Source: Shewanella sp. HN-41 (GTDB lineage: Bacteria; Pseudomonadota; Gammaproteobacteria; Enterobacterales; Shewanellaceae). From it: 64,000 nucleotides of DNA. Positions 40,367 through 50,881 of this stretch are shown piece after piece. The translations under genes were made by a program, and so were the position numbers. Location: the NCBI RefSeq assembly GCF_000217915.1, contig NZ_AFOZ01000014.1, positions 310,001 through 374,000 on the forward strand, in the 5' to 3' direction. The notes under the pieces are model-generated. The model was given only the letters and a program-made list of their open reading frames with translations. It ran no database searches and was not told the origin of the DNA. The stretch's first letter is position 1. Each line of letters starts with the position of its first letter.

Positions 40367-40834
40367 CTATTCCGTTAATAAGCTTCGTAGCATCCAGGCG
40401 TTTTTTTCATGGAGTTGAATGCGTTGGGTGAGCAGATCCGCAGTCGCCTCATCATTGGCTTGACCTACCAGCGGATACAGCGCACGCGCATTACGAATAA
40501 TGACTTCTTGATCGCTCAACAATTCACGGATCATAGTTTCAGCTTTAGTGATCCCTTTATCTTCTTTGATCTCAGTGAGTGCAGCGTAGGCTGAATAGGA
40601 GCCCAAGGCCCTAGAACCTAAGGCGCGAACACGCTCTGCAATGAGGTCAACGGCGAGGGCCAGTTCGGTATATTGTTGCTCAAACAACAAATGTAAACTG
40701 GTGAACATTGGGCCAGTGACATTCCAGTGAAAGCTGTGGGTCTTCAGATAAAGGCTGTAACTGTCGGCCAATAACTGGTTTAACCCAGCAGCGATATCTT
40801 CTCTATGAGCTTGATTGATGCCGATATTAATCAT
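40367..40834 (-). CDS. dps: Dps-family DNA-protection / mini-ferritin protein
   Basis: The 155-residue protein is a ferritin-like four-helix Dps subunit. The ferroxidase signature is clear: THSFHWNVTGPMFTSLHLLF followed by EQQYTELALAVDLIAERVRA. Dps dodecamers oxidise and store iron and protect DNA from peroxide. There is no lysine-rich N-terminal tail, so direct DNA binding may be weak. The 222-bp upstream region is AT-rich; I could not define an OxyR or Fur site there. It is monocistronic. Confidence 0.93.
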   Translation of the reverse strand: MINIGINQAHREDIAAGLNQLLADSYSLYLKTHSFHWNVTGPMFTSLHLLFEQQYTELALAVDLIAERVRALGSRALGSYSAYAALTEIKEDKGITKAETMIRELLSDQEVIIRNARALYPLVGQANDEATADLLTQRIQLHEKNAWMLRSLLTE

Positions 40835-41056
40835 GGTATTTTCCTTCTATTATTGCCCAACTTGATGGGAGTAGATTAGCAGAGCTTAACTCAATATAAA
40901 GCGATTAAATTAGATTTATTTAATCGTGTTTTACGATTTGATGTCTGGGGCTAACGCGCGGCTAAACATGACTAGATCCCCTTTGAAGTAACAATAATTA
41001 GGCATAGCTGGTATGCTTATACCACTGCGTCGATAACAGAGAATGAAAGCTAACCT

Positions 41057-41407
41057 GTGAATAAATCAGCCTATTTAGAAGCCATGGCGATTACCTCTTG
41101 GCAAGTTCGCGATACTCAGGTCAAACCCTACCAAGTGATTTGGGATAGGGATGGTGAGCTGCCCCAAGCCGATCCCCTCATCGATACCGTGCTTAGGTTA
41201 ATTGATGTGGCACGGGAGGAATGCGATTTCGATTGTGAGCCCCGTAAGGGGAAGCAAATTGTCTGGGATTTACGCCGCCATAAAGTGAGACCGCGCACCG
41301 CTTGGTTAGTGTCTGAGCCGCTTGCCGCTTTACTCTGTGACAGTGAAGCTAAACGCGCCCTGTGGGCGCAGATTTGGCAGTGGCGTGAGCAGCAGTCCCA
41401 AACATAA
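41057..41407 (+). CDS. holD: DNA polymerase III psi subunit (HolD-like)
   Basis: The 116-residue protein starts at GTG 41057. It is divergent but follows the HolD layout: YLEAMAITSWQVRD (compare E. coli LQQLGITQWSLR), DPLIDTVLRLIDVA, a core Trp (IVWDLRRHKVRP), then LVSEPLAALLCDSEAKRALW with the ALW.QI ending. The position directly before rimI repeats the E. coli holD-rimI order, which strengthens the call. Psi connects chi and SSB to the clamp loader. The psi N-terminus that contacts gamma/tau is short here. Confidence 0.75.
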   Translation: MNKSAYLEAMAITSWQVRDTQVKPYQVIWDRDGELPQADPLIDTVLRLIDVAREECDFDCEPRKGKQIVWDLRRHKVRPRTAWLVSEPLAALLCDSEAKRALWAQIWQWREQQSQT

Positions 41408-41465
41408 AACGACATTTAAAAACTGGATCTGGAAACCCCGTGTGAATACTCAATACCCTAAAAGT

Positions 41466-41924
41466 ATGACAGAGCAATTACAGTTAGTTTGCCTTGAGGC
41501 CAATGATCTTCGCCAAATGGTCAGCATTGAAGGTAAGGCGCACTCTCACCCTATGAGTGAGGGCAATCTTGCCGATTGCTTCGGCCGCTTGTATCGGGTA
41601 CTCGGATTAAAGACTGAGACTAATACTCTGCTTGGATTTGCGATTATCCAGCAGATTATCGATGAAGTGACCTTGATTGATATCTGTATCGACCCTGCGG
41701 AGCAGGGCCATGGCTATGGGCGTTTATTATTAAAAGAGGTGGTTGACGCCGCAAAATCCTCTGGCGCAGTGGTGATCATGCTCGAAGTGCGAGAATCAAA
41801 TGTCGCGGCGCGCCATTTATATCAACAGATGGGGTTTACGGAATCCGGTCGCCGTAGGGGGTACTATTCTTTGGGTGAAGGTAAAGAAGATGCACTCTTG
41901 ATGGATTTAAACTTAGAGACTTGA
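41466..41924 (+). CDS. rimI: Ribosomal protein bS18 alanine N-acetyltransferase
   Basis: The 152-residue GNAT protein (E. coli RimI 148) acetylates the N-terminus of ribosomal protein S18. It shows the GNAT acetyl-CoA loop in PAEQGHGYGRLLLKEVV and the downstream LEVRESNVAARHLYQQMGF typical of RimI. The ATG at 41466 is chosen on length; a GTG at 41442 would add eight residues. It is 58 bp behind holD. Its last 9 codons and stop are duplicated in tandem just downstream. Confidence 0.92.
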   Translation: MTEQLQLVCLEANDLRQMVSIEGKAHSHPMSEGNLADCFGRLYRVLGLKTETNTLLGFAIIQQIIDEVTLIDICIDPAEQGHGYGRLLLKEVVDAAKSSGAVVIMLEVRESNVAARHLYQQMGFTESGRRRGYYSLGEGKEDALLMDLNLET

Positions 41925-41955
41925 TGTTGATGGATGTAAACCTAGTGACTTGATG
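41898..41955. repeat. Tandem duplication of the rimI 3' end
   Basis: Two adjacent 29-bp copies (41898-41926 and 41927-41955) differ at three positions. The first holds the final codons and stop of rimI. The second is an untranslated copy after the stop. Confidence 0.85.
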
Positions 41956-41982
41956 CTTTACCTATTCCCAAGCGATAGTCAT

Positions 41983-42015
41983 AAAAAAACAGCGCTAAGG
42001 CGCTGTTTTTTTTTA
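41983..42015. terminator. Bidirectional terminator between rimI and lipA
   Basis: AAAAACAGCGC / GCGCTGTTTTT with a TAAG loop and nine Ts on the plus side, As on the other. It serves both rimI and the convergent lipA. Confidence 0.92.
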
Positions 42016-42035
42016 TTTTAAAGCCCAATAATAAC

Positions 42036-43001
42036 TTATTTAACTTCTTTGCCTTGGGCCTGTAAATCTGCATGGTAGCTTGAGCGTACTAATGGGCCAC
42101 ATGCTGCATGGGTAAAGCCTAACTCATCGGCAAGCGCTTTTAGCTCGGCAAATTCAGCGGGTGGCACATAACGCTCAACCGGTAAGTGAAACTTAGACGG
42201 CTGTAGGTATTGGCCTAAGGTCAGCATTTCAACGTTGTGGGCACGTAAGTCACGTAGAACTTGCGCTATCTCTTCGTTGGTTTCACCCAGTCCCATCATC
42301 AAACCCGACTTAGTCGGTACGTTAGGATGACGTTCTTTAAAGCGTTTAAGCAAATCGAGGGACCACTGATAGTTTGCACCTGGGCGGGCCTTGCGATAGT
42401 GCATTGGTGCGGTTTCGAGGTTGTGGTTGAACACATCAGGCGGCTCTGTCGCGAGTATGTCAAGGGCGGCATCGATACGGCCACGGAAATCCGGCACTAG
42501 GATTTCAATCTTAATCTCAGGGTTTAGCTTACGGATCTCACGGATACAATCGGCAAAATGCTGGGCACCACCATCGCGTAAATCGTCACGATCTACCGAA
42601 GTAATAACCACATATTTGAGCTTCATATCGCGGATAGTTTGCGCCAATTTAACGGGCTCTTCGGCGTCGGGTTTAAGTGGACGGCCATGAGCCACATCGC
42701 AAAATGGGCAACGGCGAGTACAAATTGCACCCAAAATCATAAAGGTTGCCGTACCGTGGTTAAAGCATTCGGCGAGGTTAGGACAGGAAGCTTCTTCACA
42801 CACAGAATGCAGACCATTAGAGCGCAGCGCCTGTTTAATCTCTAAAATGCGTTGATTCGATGCGGGCAGCTTGACCCTTAACCAATCGGGTTTGCGCAGC
42901 ATAGTATCGCGCTCGGAGGGCACTATCTTGACCGGAATGCGTGACACCTTATCGGCATCTCTTAATTTTACTCCGGGTTGTAAACGTTCAGGCCTATTCA
43001 T
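42036..43001 (-). CDS. lipA: Lipoyl synthase
   Basis: LipA inserts two sulfurs into octanoyl chains on lipoyl domains. The 321-residue protein has both Fe-S clusters: the auxiliary Cys set ([12 protein letters not shown]) and the radical-SAM CxxxCxxC in [10 protein letters not shown]-terminal conserved parts are [26 protein letters not shown] and the final RSSYHAD with the Ser that ligates the auxiliary cluster. It overlaps lipB by 4 bp, so translation is coupled. Confidence 0.97.
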   Translation of the reverse strand: MNRPERLQPGVKLRDADKVSRIPVKIVPSERDTMLRKPDWLRVKLPASNQRILEIKQALRSNGLHSVCEEASCPNLAECFNHGTATFMILGAICTRRCPFCDVAHGRPLKPDAEEPVKLAQTIRDMKLKYVVITSVDRDDLRDGGAQHFADCIREIRKLNPEIKIEILVPDFRGRIDAALDILATEPPDVFNHNLETAPMHYRKARPGANYQWSLDLLKRFKERHPNVPTKSGLMMGLGETNEEIAQVLRDLRAHNVEMLTLGQYLQPSKFHLPVERYVPPAEFAELKALADELGFTHAACGPLVRSSYHADLQAQGKEVK

Positions 43002-43657
43002 GACGCTGCTAATCCTTGATGATGAACTAGATGTTGGTAGCCCAATAGTTGGCTAAAGGTAATAGTGAGTTGCTCGCCTGCTTCCACCACGGTTTGTGGG
43101 CCGTCAAGCTCCTTACATTGCACCATTTCAAGACCGGCATAACCACAGGGGTTAATGCGGCGGAAAGGGGCGAGATCCATATCGACATTAAGCGCTAAGC
43201 CGTGGAATGAACAACCTTTTCGAATACGTAATCCTAGGGAGGCGATTTTACGTTCATTGACATATACGCCCGGTGCATCGGCCTTAGCATATGCTTGGAT
43301 ATCGTATTTAGCGAGCATATCAATAATGCTTTGCTCTATATGAGTCACAAGCTGGCGCACACCGAGTTTACTACGTTTGATATCAAGAAGAGGATAAACC
43401 ACAAGTTGCCCTGGGCCGTGGTAGGTGACTTGCCCACCACGATCCACTTGGATGACGGGGATGTCACCAGCATTCAAGATATGTTCGCTCTTGCCTGCTT
43501 GGCCTTGGGTAAACACGGGTGGGTGTTCTACGATCCACAGTTCATCTGGGCTATCGCTATTACGCGTGTCGGTGTACTGCTGCATCGCATGCCAAACTGA
43601 CTCGTAATCTTGCTGGCCTAGATGCCGAATATGCAAAGTCATTTCTTGCAAGGGCAA
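42998..43657 (-). CDS. lipB: Octanoyl-[ACP]:protein N-octanoyltransferase
   Basis: LipB moves octanoate from ACP to lipoyl domains, making the substrate for LipA. The 219-residue protein has [19 protein letters not shown], the catalytic Lys in [11 protein letters not shown] and the catalytic Cys in [11 protein letters not shown]. The first five residues before MTLHIRHLG could be optional, because a second Met lies at position 6. Confidence 0.96.
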   Translation of the reverse strand: MPLQEMTLHIRHLGQQDYESVWHAMQQYTDTRNSDSPDELWIVEHPPVFTQGQAGKSEHILNAGDIPVIQVDRGGQVTYHGPGQLVVYPLLDIKRSKLGVRQLVTHIEQSIIDMLAKYDIQAYAKADAPGVYVNERKIASLGLRIRKGCSFHGLALNVDMDLAPFRRINPCGYAGLEMVQCKELDGPQTVVEAGEQLTITFSQLLGYQHLVHHQGLAAS

Positions 43658-43735
43658 CCTCTCCCCTTAAAATTGAGTGGCGGCATTATAACCATAAATG
43701 TCGGACAGATCACATTTCATGATCTCGAGGAATTC

Positions 43736-44002
43736 TTATAGTACGCGGCGTACACCTTCGACGGCGGCAAGTTCTGTGTACAGAATTTCGATATGGTCTT
43801 TACTGGTCACAGTGACGCGAATCGTGATCGAGTAGTAGCTCCCTTTACTAGAAGTCTTTGTGGTGGGGGAATAGTCACCCGGTGCGTGTTTTTGAACGAC
43901 GGCCACCACTCTATCGGTTAGGGCTTCATGGGCATCCCCGACGACTTTAAAGGGGAATGCACAGGGGAAATCCATCAGTTCATCAAATTTAGTGTTCAAC
44001 AT
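43736..44002 (-). CDS. ybeD: DUF493 family protein YbeD
   Basis: The 88-residue protein (E. coli YbeD 87) has the ferredoxin-like fold pattern of DUF493: [47 protein letters not shown] and a final VEGVRRVL. The ATG at 44000-44002 is chosen because it matches the family start; an upstream start at 44026 adds eight unrelated residues. Its function is unknown; it lies upstream of lipB-lipA as in E. coli. Confidence 0.92.
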   Translation of the reverse strand: MLNTKFDELMDFPCAFPFKVVGDAHEALTDRVVAVVQKHAPGDYSPTTKTSSKGSYYSITIRVTVTSKDHIEILYTELAAVEGVRRVL

Positions 44003-44118
44003 AATCAGTGCTCGTAACAATCTCAATGGGATCTATATGGTGGCAATTATACCCGATATCAAGGGATATACCCAAACCGCCTAAAGAGGCGACTCTCGTA
44101 TCTTGAGCTGTATCCTCA

Positions 44119-44157
44119 AAACAACAAGGCCACCTGTTGGTGGCCTTGTTGTTTCTG
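44119..44157. terminator. Strong terminator between dacA and ybeD
   Basis: A 16-bp perfect stem (AAACAACAAGGCCACC / GGTGGCCTTGTTGTTT) with a TGTT loop lies right after the dacA stop on the minus strand. Confidence 0.85.
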
Positions 44158-44166
44158 TTTAATTAG

Positions 44167-45342
44167 TTAGCTAAACCAACCAGAAAACAGTTGTTTAAAG
44201 TAGTCAACTAATTTGCTGAACCAACTTCCTTCGTTAACTTCTTGCAATGTCACCAGTGGGAACTGGGCAATATCTTTACCATCGAGTTGGAAGAACAAAC
44301 GACCTACAGTTTCACCTTTCTTGAGTGGCGCATCGAGTGGCTTAGTCAGTTCAAAGTTAGCTTTTAGGTCCTTAGCACGGCCACGGCTGATGGTAATGGG
44401 GGTATCGGTTGCAACACCCAGATCGACTGTGCTCTTGTCTCCGTACCAAATTTGCTGAGTTACGAAGCTATCGCCCGCCTTGTAGGGCGTGACAGTTTCA
44501 AAGAAACGGAAACCATAGGTCAGCAGCTTTTTACTTTCGGCCTTACGGGCGGATTCGCTTTGCGTACCGAGCACCACAGAGATCAAACGCATGCCATCTT
44601 TGGTGGCCGAGGCGACTAAGTTGTAACCCGCGCCAGAAGTATGGCCAGTTTTGATACCGTCGACATTCATGCTGTTATCCCACAATAAACCGTTGCGGTT
44701 ATATTGTTTGATGCCATTGAAAGTATAGAATTTTTCGCTGTAGACTCGGTATTCTTCTGGTACGTCACGAATTAACGCGGCGCCTAATAACGCCATATCG
44801 TAGGCAGTAGATTTGTGGTTTTCAGAATCTAAACCGTGGGAGTTTTCGAAGTAGCTGTCACGCATGCCCAATTGTTTAGACCATGAGTTCATCATGTCCA
44901 CAAAGGCATCTTCGGTTCCGGCAATATGTTCGGCCATGGCCACACAGGCATCGTTACCGGATTGAATGATAATGCCGCGGTTTAAGTCGGAAACCTTAAC
45001 GGTTTTGCCCACTTCGATAAACATCTTTGAAGAGTCAGAGAAGTTCTTAGACCAAGCGTTTTTACTGATGGTGACATCATCATCGGGGGAAACATTACCG
45101 GCTTTAATTTCTTGACCAATGACATAACTGGTCATCATTTTAGTCAAGCTCGCGGGATTTAAGCTTTCATAGGCATTGCTTTCGGCAATAATCTGGCCTG
45201 AATTATAATCCATCAAGACGTAAGCCTTGGCGGCAACTGTCGGTGCATCAGGGGTAACAATCGGCTGCGCAGCATAAACAGGGAGAGAGGCACTAGAGAT
45301 TAGCAGCAATGTTTTAATGGGACTTTTGACAAAATTCATCAT
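44167..45342 (-). CDS. dacA: D-alanyl-D-alanine carboxypeptidase (PBP5-type)
   Basis: DacA removes the terminal D-Ala from peptidoglycan pentapeptides. The 391-residue protein has a signal peptide ending near VYA-AQP and the serine-protease-like triad of PBPs: Ser65-x-x-Lys68 in PASLTKMM, SGN in IIQSGNDACVAMAEH, and KTG in DGIKTGHTSGAG. The C-terminal domain ends in an amphipathic tail (WFSKLVDYFKQLFSGWF) that anchors it on the outer face of the inner membrane. Confidence 0.96.
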   Translation of the reverse strand: MMNFVKSPIKTLLLISSASLPVYAAQPIVTPDAPTVAAKAYVLMDYNSGQIIAESNAYESLNPASLTKMMTSYVIGQEIKAGNVSPDDDVTISKNAWSKNFSDSSKMFIEVGKTVKVSDLNRGIIIQSGNDACVAMAEHIAGTEDAFVDMMNSWSKQLGMRDSYFENSHGLDSENHKSTAYDMALLGAALIRDVPEEYRVYSEKFYTFNGIKQYNRNGLLWDNSMNVDGIKTGHTSGAGYNLVASATKDGMRLISVVLGTQSESARKAESKKLLTYGFRFFETVTPYKAGDSFVTQQIWYGDKSTVDLGVATDTPITISRGRAKDLKANFELTKPLDAPLKKGETVGRLFFQLDGKDIAQFPLVTLQEVNEGSWFSKLVDYFKQLFSGWFS

Positions 45343-45490
45343 TAACTTGGCACGTCTTTTTGGTTGTATGGAATGGAAAGGGCTAAATAGCTTCGAAAGT
45401 ATACCACCCTTCGACAGGGGATTTCAGTGAAGGTTCCTTCATCCGCGGCATTTTTCAGCTAAATCGATATCTTAGCGTTATGAGTCTTCA

Positions 45491-46327
45491 TTACTCTAAC
45501 ACCATATAGCCCTCAGGATAGCCATCTTGTTTGACTTTGTTAAGCAATCTATCGGCAAGTTCAGGTTGGCCTATGGGACCGAGTTGTAGTCTAAACATAT
45601 TGTTTGCCGCTTGTACACGGGTCTGAACTTGATATTTCTGCTCAAGTTCCTTTGCCATTTTCTTCAGCCTGAGCTGATCTTTTGATGCCACTAACTGGAT
45701 GTAATGGTTGCCCGAATCCTGGGCATTAGCCACAGCGCTATTGGTGGCGGCAAGGCTGCCGATATAGATCACATCGAGCTTAATGCGTGCCGTCCCGGTA
45801 CCTAACATACCCAGTTTATAGGCGGCGGCGTAGGATACATCGAGAATGCGATCCGAGTGGAATGGTCCGCGATCGTTAATCCGGATAATTACCTGCTTGT
45901 TATTATCTAAGTTGGTGATTTTGGCATAACTAGGTAAGGGTAAGGTTTTGTGTGCCCCTGACATGGAATACATATCATAGGGCTCACCGTTGGAAGTCTC
46001 ATAACCGTGAAACTTTTCTCCATACCATGAGGCGCGGCCCGTTTCGGTAAACCCTTGGCCAGTATTCATCACACTGTAAGACTCACCATAAACCGTATAG
46101 GGTTTATTGCCGCGACGACTGTAGGGCTCATATTTAGGGCTCGCGTTTGGCACATTTTCCACATTGGGTGGATTGAGTGGCATCTTGTCGTTTTTAAGCG
46201 AATACCGACCCTTGTTTGGATCCATATTCTTTTTGCTGGCGGCAGTGTTATTGTTACTCGAACAGGCAGCTAGTGTGCAACTGAGTACAATAATAGCGAG
46301 CAGTAAAAAATTATTTTTTAGAGGCAT
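45491..46327 (-). CDS. rlpA: RlpA lipoprotein, septal lytic transglycosylase-like
   Basis: The 278-residue precursor has lipobox LAAC with Cys22. The double-psi beta-barrel domain (TGRASWYGEKFHGYETSNGE, then KITNLDNNKQVIIRINDRGP) is followed by a C-terminal SPOR domain from about residue 200 (HYIQLVASKDQLRLKKMAKE). RlpA cleaves denuded glycan strands in some species. It overlaps mltB by 17 bp at the upstream side, so translation is probably coupled. Confidence 0.94.
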   Translation of the reverse strand: MPLKNNFLLLAIIVLSCTLAACSSNNNTAASKKNMDPNKGRYSLKNDKMPLNPPNVENVPNASPKYEPYSRRGNKPYTVYGESYSVMNTGQGFTETGRASWYGEKFHGYETSNGEPYDMYSMSGAHKTLPLPSYAKITNLDNNKQVIIRINDRGPFHSDRILDVSYAAAYKLGMLGTGTARIKLDVIYIGSLAATNSAVANAQDSGNHYIQLVASKDQLRLKKMAKELEQKYQVQTRVQAANNMFRLQLGPIGQPELADRLLNKVKQDGYPEGYMVLE

Positions 46328-47375
46328 GCTGTTCTTTTAGTTGTTGGCTAAATTGATAAACGGCCATTGAATACAAAGGGCTACGATTATAACGCGTGAT
46401 CACATAAAAATTATTCAGCCCTAGCCAATAATCCTTACTCCCCGCTTGTTCAAGCTCAATGAGCATCGCCTTTTGCGATACATCTAAGTCCCTAGCATCG
46501 GCCAGAGATAAGCTCGGCGATAAAATGTCGGCAACCTGATAATTCAGTTTTTCACCCGCCCACACTTTGGCTTTGGGGGCTGTTTGGCTGTCATTGACTA
46601 ATGGCAGGGCGACAGGGGCATTCACCTGCCAGCCATGCTCATGAAAATAATTGGCGACACTGCCAATGGCATCTTCTGGGCTCTTTAATAGATCACGATT
46701 GCCGCTGCCATCAAAATCGACCGCGTAGTGGCGATAGCTTGAGGGAATAAACTGTCCATAACCCATAGCGCCAGCATAGGAGCCCTTGAGGTCGTCAATG
46801 TTTAAGTGTTCTTCTTTTACTAACGTCATCAACTCGCCAAATTCCTTGCGGAAAAAGGTGGCCCTCGGCTCGTAATAAAAACCTAAGGTATAGAGCGCAT
46901 CTATCACAGGATAATTGCCTGTGTACTGGCCGTAGAAGGTTTCAATCCCAATAATGGCGACGATAATTTGTGGTTCGACTTGGTATTTGGCCGCCGCCTT
47001 GGCGATGGTTGCCTCGTGTTTGTTCCAGAAGGCGAGTCCGGCTTCGAGACGTTTCTCGGTTAAGAAAATCGGGTAATACACATGCCAAGGCTTGGCTTCC
47101 CAAGGGCGAGATATAGCATCGATAACGGCTTGGTTGTAGTTGGCTTTGGCAAGGAAGCTTTCGACTTCTGCTTGGGTAAAGCCTTGTGCTAACTGAGTTT
47201 TGATAAACTCAGTTTTTAATGCTTCTGGTAATACGGGGGTTGGAGTCTGTGCTACCTCTGCTGCGCTGGCGGGGGGCGTAGCCTTAACGGGCTCGTTTGC
47301 CGTAGAGCAGGCAAAGAGGTATGAACTGAGGCAAAGCACTGCCAATGGAGCCAAATAAGCTCGAAGAATAGGCAT
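46311..47375 (-). CDS. mltB: Membrane-bound lytic murein transglycosylase B
   Basis: MltB cleaves peptidoglycan glycan chains with anhydro-muropeptide release. The 354-residue lipoprotein has lipobox LFAC (Cys23) and catalytic Glu in IIGIETFYGQYTG. Substrate-groove motifs GYGQFIPSSYRHYAVDFDGS and DAIGSVANYFHEHGW follow. It lies between rodA and rlpA, 17 bp after rodA, in an elongation/septation peptidoglycan operon. Confidence 0.95.
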   Translation of the reverse strand: MPILRAYLAPLAVLCLSSYLFACSTANEPVKATPPASAAEVAQTPTPVLPEALKTEFIKTQLAQGFTQAEVESFLAKANYNQAVIDAISRPWEAKPWHVYYPIFLTEKRLEAGLAFWNKHEATIAKAAAKYQVEPQIIVAIIGIETFYGQYTGNYPVIDALYTLGFYYEPRATFFRKEFGELMTLVKEEHLNIDDLKGSYAGAMGYGQFIPSSYRHYAVDFDGSGNRDLLKSPEDAIGSVANYFHEHGWQVNAPVALPLVNDSQTAPKAKVWAGEKLNYQVADILSPSLSLADARDLDVSQKAMLIELEQAGSKDYWLGLNNFYVITRYNRSPLYSMAVYQFSQQLKEQHASKK

Positions 47376-47392
47376 TAAGAAGTCCCTAAAAA

Positions 47393-48496
47393 TTATCTAT
47401 CTACAAAACGTCTATGGGTATGAATGCTCATTAGAATGCCAAACCCTGTCATCAATGTCAGCATTGAGGTGCCACCATAGCTCACAAGGGGCAAAGGTAC
47501 ACCCACTACGGGCAGGATACCTGAAACCATGCCTATATTCACAAAAACATACACGAAGAAAGTTAATGTGATACTCCCGGCCAATAACCGAGCAAAGCTG
47601 GTTTGTGCTCGTGAGGCAATGACTAAGCCGCGACCAATGATATAGAGATACATGATGAGCAGTAAAATACTGCCGATCAAGCCAAACTCTTCTCCGATCA
47701 CCGCGAAGATAAAATCCGTATGACGCTCGGGGATAAACTCAAGCTGCGACTGAGTGCCATCGAGCCAGCCTTTACCCCAAAGTCCCCCAGAGCCGATGGC
47801 AATTTTTGACTGAATAATATGGTAACCCGCACCGAGGGGATCTTGCTCAGGGTCGAGTAAGGTTAATACCCGCGTTCTTTGGTAATCGTGCATCAAGAAG
47901 TACCAAAGGATAGGTAAAAATGCTAATACCGCGGCAACAAATCCGCCGACAATAGCCCAGCTCATACCCGATAAAAACAATACGAATATTCCCGATGCGG
48001 CCACCAGAATCGAAGTGCCAAGATCGGGTTGCTTTGCAATGAGCAAGGTTGGTACCAGAAGAATAACGGCCGCACCCGCCAGATAGCGTTTCTTAGGCGG
48101 TAGCGGGAACTTACTGATATACCAGGCCATAGTGATCGGGAAGGCGAGCTTAATTAGCTCCGATGGCTGAAACTCCATAAAGCCTAAGTTCAACCAGCGT
48201 TGCGCACCTTTATTGATTTCACCAAAAAAATGCACCCCAAGTAACAGGACTATACCCGCAAGATAAATCGGCAGCGCCCAACGTTTCAACGCCTCTGGAT
48301 TGATTTGCGCCATAGTAAACATGATCCCAAGGGACAACATCATACGAAACAGCTGCCGCTCCATCATGCCAAGATCTTCACCGCTGGCGGAATAGATCAC
48401 GAAGAGACCAAAGCCCATCACCGCGAACAGGCCGAGTAAGAGCGGTAGATCTATGTGCAGGCGTTGCCAGATATTTTGACGTTGATGGGCACTCAT
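47393..48496 (-). CDS. rodA: SEDS peptidoglycan glycosyltransferase RodA
   Basis: RodA polymerises lipid II for cell elongation together with PBP2. The ATG at 48494-48496 overlaps the mrdA stop in an ATGA and gives 367 aa (E. coli 370). About ten membrane segments are visible. Key SEDS segments are [31 protein letters not shown] with the essential Asp, and the C-terminal [18 protein letters not shown]. An in-frame start 15 bases upstream at 48511 is less likely. Confidence 0.96.
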   Translation of the reverse strand: MSAHQRQNIWQRLHIDLPLLLGLFAVMGFGLFVIYSASGEDLGMMERQLFRMMLSLGIMFTMAQINPEALKRWALPIYLAGIVLLLGVHFFGEINKGAQRWLNLGFMEFQPSELIKLAFPITMAWYISKFPLPPKKRYLAGAAVILLVPTLLIAKQPDLGTSILVAASGIFVLFLSGMSWAIVGGFVAAVLAFLPILWYFLMHDYQRTRVLTLLDPEQDPLGAGYHIIQSKIAIGSGGLWGKGWLDGTQSQLEFIPERHTDFIFAVIGEEFGLIGSILLLIMYLYIIGRGLVIASRAQTSFARLLAGSITLTFFVYVFVNIGMVSGILPVVGVPLPLVSYGGTSMLTLMTGFGILMSIHTHRRFVDR

Positions 48497-50349
48497 GGCG
48501 TTGGTTTCCAAGTGTCTCTAAGCATATATTCATCGAGCATAGCGCGGGCGACAGGACCTGCGTTAGCACCACCCCAGCCAGCGTTTTCCATCACAACGGC
48601 GAGGACAATCTTGGGTTCTTCGAAGGGGGCGTAGGCCACCACTAGGGCATTGTCACGGAAATGCTCGGCAATTTTATTGGCATCGTACTTAGTATTCTCT
48701 GCCACGCCAATGACCTGAGCCGTACCTGTTTTCATCGCGGCGGTGTAAGTGGCGTCGGTGAAGCGGGATTTGTGCGCGGTTTGGCGCATGGCTTCGTTGA
48801 TAATATTCCAATTGCGCGAATTTTTAAGCTCAATAGGTGGTAACTCGTTAATTGGCGAGTCAATTTTAGCCGTATTGTCCTTGATTGATTTAAGCAGATG
48901 CGGCGGAAAACGGTGTCCCTTATTCGCTAAAATTGCGGTGGCATTCGCCAATTGCAATGGGGTCGCCGTCCAGTAACCCTGACCGATACCCACAGAAATC
49001 GTATCGCCAATATACCAAGCCTGATTGTACTTTAAGCGTTTCCAGTCTTTAGAGGGCATATTGCCCGCCGATTCCTCAAAAATATCTATGCCCGTGTTTT
49101 GCCCAAAGCCAAACTGCTCCATAAAACGGGCGATAGGGTCAACACCGATTTTATAAGCTAACTCATAGAAATAGGTATCACAGGATTCGACAATCGCGCT
49201 GTAGACGTTGACCCAACCGTGTCCCCAACGCTTCCAGTCGCGGTACTTTCGCTCCACCCCTGGGATCTGCCAAAAGCCAGGATCCCAAACACGGGTATGC
49301 TCGGTCACGGCTTTTTCATCGAGGCCGAGTAGGGCCATGATAGGTTTAACCGTCGATGCGGGGGCGTATTGGCCTTGGGTGGCTCTGTTGATCAAGGGAC
49401 GTGATTTATCATTGAGTAAATCGCTGTAATCTTTGCTATTAATCCCTTGAACGAATTGGTTTGGATCATAACTTGGACTCGACACTAAGGCTAAAATGCC
49501 GCCATCCCTTGGGTCTATGGCTACGATTGAACCTTTGTGGCCCTGGAGTAACTCCACAGCCTTTTGTTGTAATTGGAGATCGAGGGTTAGATAAATATCC
49601 TGTCCGGGTTCGGGCGGGACTATGCGTAAGGTACGGATAGTTCGACCGCGGTTGTTCACTTCCTCTTCGAGGTGACCAGGCGTGCCATGCAGTAAGGATT
49701 CATAAAATTTTTCAATGCCTTGCTTACCAATATCTTTAGTCGCGGCATAGTTTTTCCATTGATCGCTGCGCTCTAGTTGGGCGCGATCTCGAGTATTAAT
49801 TTTTCCGACATAGCCGAGGACGTGAGTGAGCTGGCTCTCGTAGGGATAATTACGCTTTAACCCCGCCTCGACGGTAATCCCCGGAAAGCGATGTTGGTTC
49901 ACGCTGAAAATAGCGACCTGCTCCTCGGTCAGCTGATTCTTCAGGGTAAGCGGCTTAAAGCGGCGATGAAATTTGAGTGCTTCGGTGAAGGTTTCACGTT
50001 CATCATCACTGATCTCTATTAACTGACCGAGTTCGTCCAAGGTTTCGGACATATTGGTGATTTTTTCGGGGATCAGTTCGAGGGAGTAAAAAGGTTGGTT
50101 TTCGGCTAAAAGTACCCCGTTCCGGTCGTAAATGAGACCACGACTGGGGGCGATTGGAACGACACGAATGCGGTTCTCATTAGAGCGAGTTGCGTAATCT
50201 TTATAGGATTCAACCTGTAGGTGGTAAAGGTTGGTGACTAACACGCTCAATAGGACGATAACACACAGAAAAGTGAATAGCGCACGGCGCTTAAAAAGTG
50301 ACGCCTCGGCGGCGTGATCATGCATTGTTATCCGCTTTTTTGGCGACAC
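48493..50349 (-). CDS. mrdA: Penicillin-binding protein 2 (elongasome transpeptidase)
   Basis: PBP2 cross-links peptidoglycan during elongation. The 618-residue protein has one N-terminal membrane anchor ([19 protein letters not shown]), a pedestal domain ([20 protein letters not shown]) and the transpeptidase domain. Its motifs are SxxK in [11 protein letters not shown] in [10 protein letters not shown] and KTG in [12 protein letters not shown]. The GTG at 50349 has GGAGAGAG in front; the ATG at 50325 would start closer to the E. coli N-terminus and is also possible. It is coupled to rodA. Confidence 0.96.
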   Translation of the reverse strand: MSPKKRITMHDHAAEASLFKRRALFTFLCVIVLLSVLVTNLYHLQVESYKDYATRSNENRIRVVPIAPSRGLIYDRNGVLLAENQPFYSLELIPEKITNMSETLDELGQLIEISDDERETFTEALKFHRRFKPLTLKNQLTEEQVAIFSVNQHRFPGITVEAGLKRNYPYESQLTHVLGYVGKINTRDRAQLERSDQWKNYAATKDIGKQGIEKFYESLLHGTPGHLEEEVNNRGRTIRTLRIVPPEPGQDIYLTLDLQLQQKAVELLQGHKGSIVAIDPRDGGILALVSSPSYDPNQFVQGINSKDYSDLLNDKSRPLINRATQGQYAPASTVKPIMALLGLDEKAVTEHTRVWDPGFWQIPGVERKYRDWKRWGHGWVNVYSAIVESCDTYFYELAYKIGVDPIARFMEQFGFGQNTGIDIFEESAGNMPSKDWKRLKYNQAWYIGDTISVGIGQGYWTATPLQLANATAILANKGHRFPPHLLKSIKDNTAKIDSPINELPPIELKNSRNWNIINEAMRQTAHKSRFTDATYTAAMKTGTAQVIGVAENTKYDANKIAEHFRDNALVVAYAPFEEPKIVLAVVMENAGWGGANAGPVARAMLDEYMLRDTWKPTP

Positions 50350-50410
50350 TTATGCTCTCTCCGGCTGATCCCATGACGGGTGGTTGACACTCGTTAACAT
50401 CAAGATCCCG

Positions 50411-50881
50411 CTATTCTCTATGGTAGGGGTGATTGGTATTCACGCTCCACGCGCGGTATAAGCTTTCGGCCACCACAATCCGCACCAGTGGGTGGGGTAA
50501 GGTTAATGCCGATAGGCACCAACTTTGGTGCGCAGCTTCTTTACAGGCGGGGGCTAAACCCTCGGGGCCTCCAACCAGTAGACTCACATCTCTGCCATCG
50601 AGTTGCCACTTGTTCAGCGCAGTTGCTAGCTCTGGGGTTGTCCAGTTTTTACCGGGAAGATCTAAGCTAACAATATGATTGCCTTTGGGAATGGCTGCCA
50701 ACATTTGTTCGCCTTCCTTTTGCAGGATCCGGACTATGTCGGCATTTTTCCCCCGCTTTCCTGCGGGTATTTCGATAAGCTCCAGCGCCATATCACGGGG
50801 AAAGCGGCGCTGGTATTCTTCGAAACCACGGGTAACCCAATCGGGCATCCGTGTTCCTACTGCGATGAGTTGCAACTTCAT
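50411..50881 (-). CDS. rlmH: 23S rRNA (pseudouridine1915-N3)-methyltransferase
   Basis: The 156-residue protein (E. coli 155) is a SPOUT-class methyltransferase acting on the 70S ribosome. It opens [20 protein letters not shown] and has the trefoil-knot SAM loops [31 protein letters not shown] and [18 protein letters not shown]. The start overlaps the rsfS stop by one base (TGATG), so the pair is coupled. mrdA follows 61 bases later. Confidence 0.97.
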   Translation of the reverse strand: MKLQLIAVGTRMPDWVTRGFEEYQRRFPRDMALELIEIPAGKRGKNADIVRILQKEGEQMLAAIPKGNHIVSLDLPGKNWTTPELATALNKWQLDGRDVSLLVGGPEGLAPACKEAAHQSWCLSALTLPHPLVRIVVAESLYRAWSVNTNHPYHRE

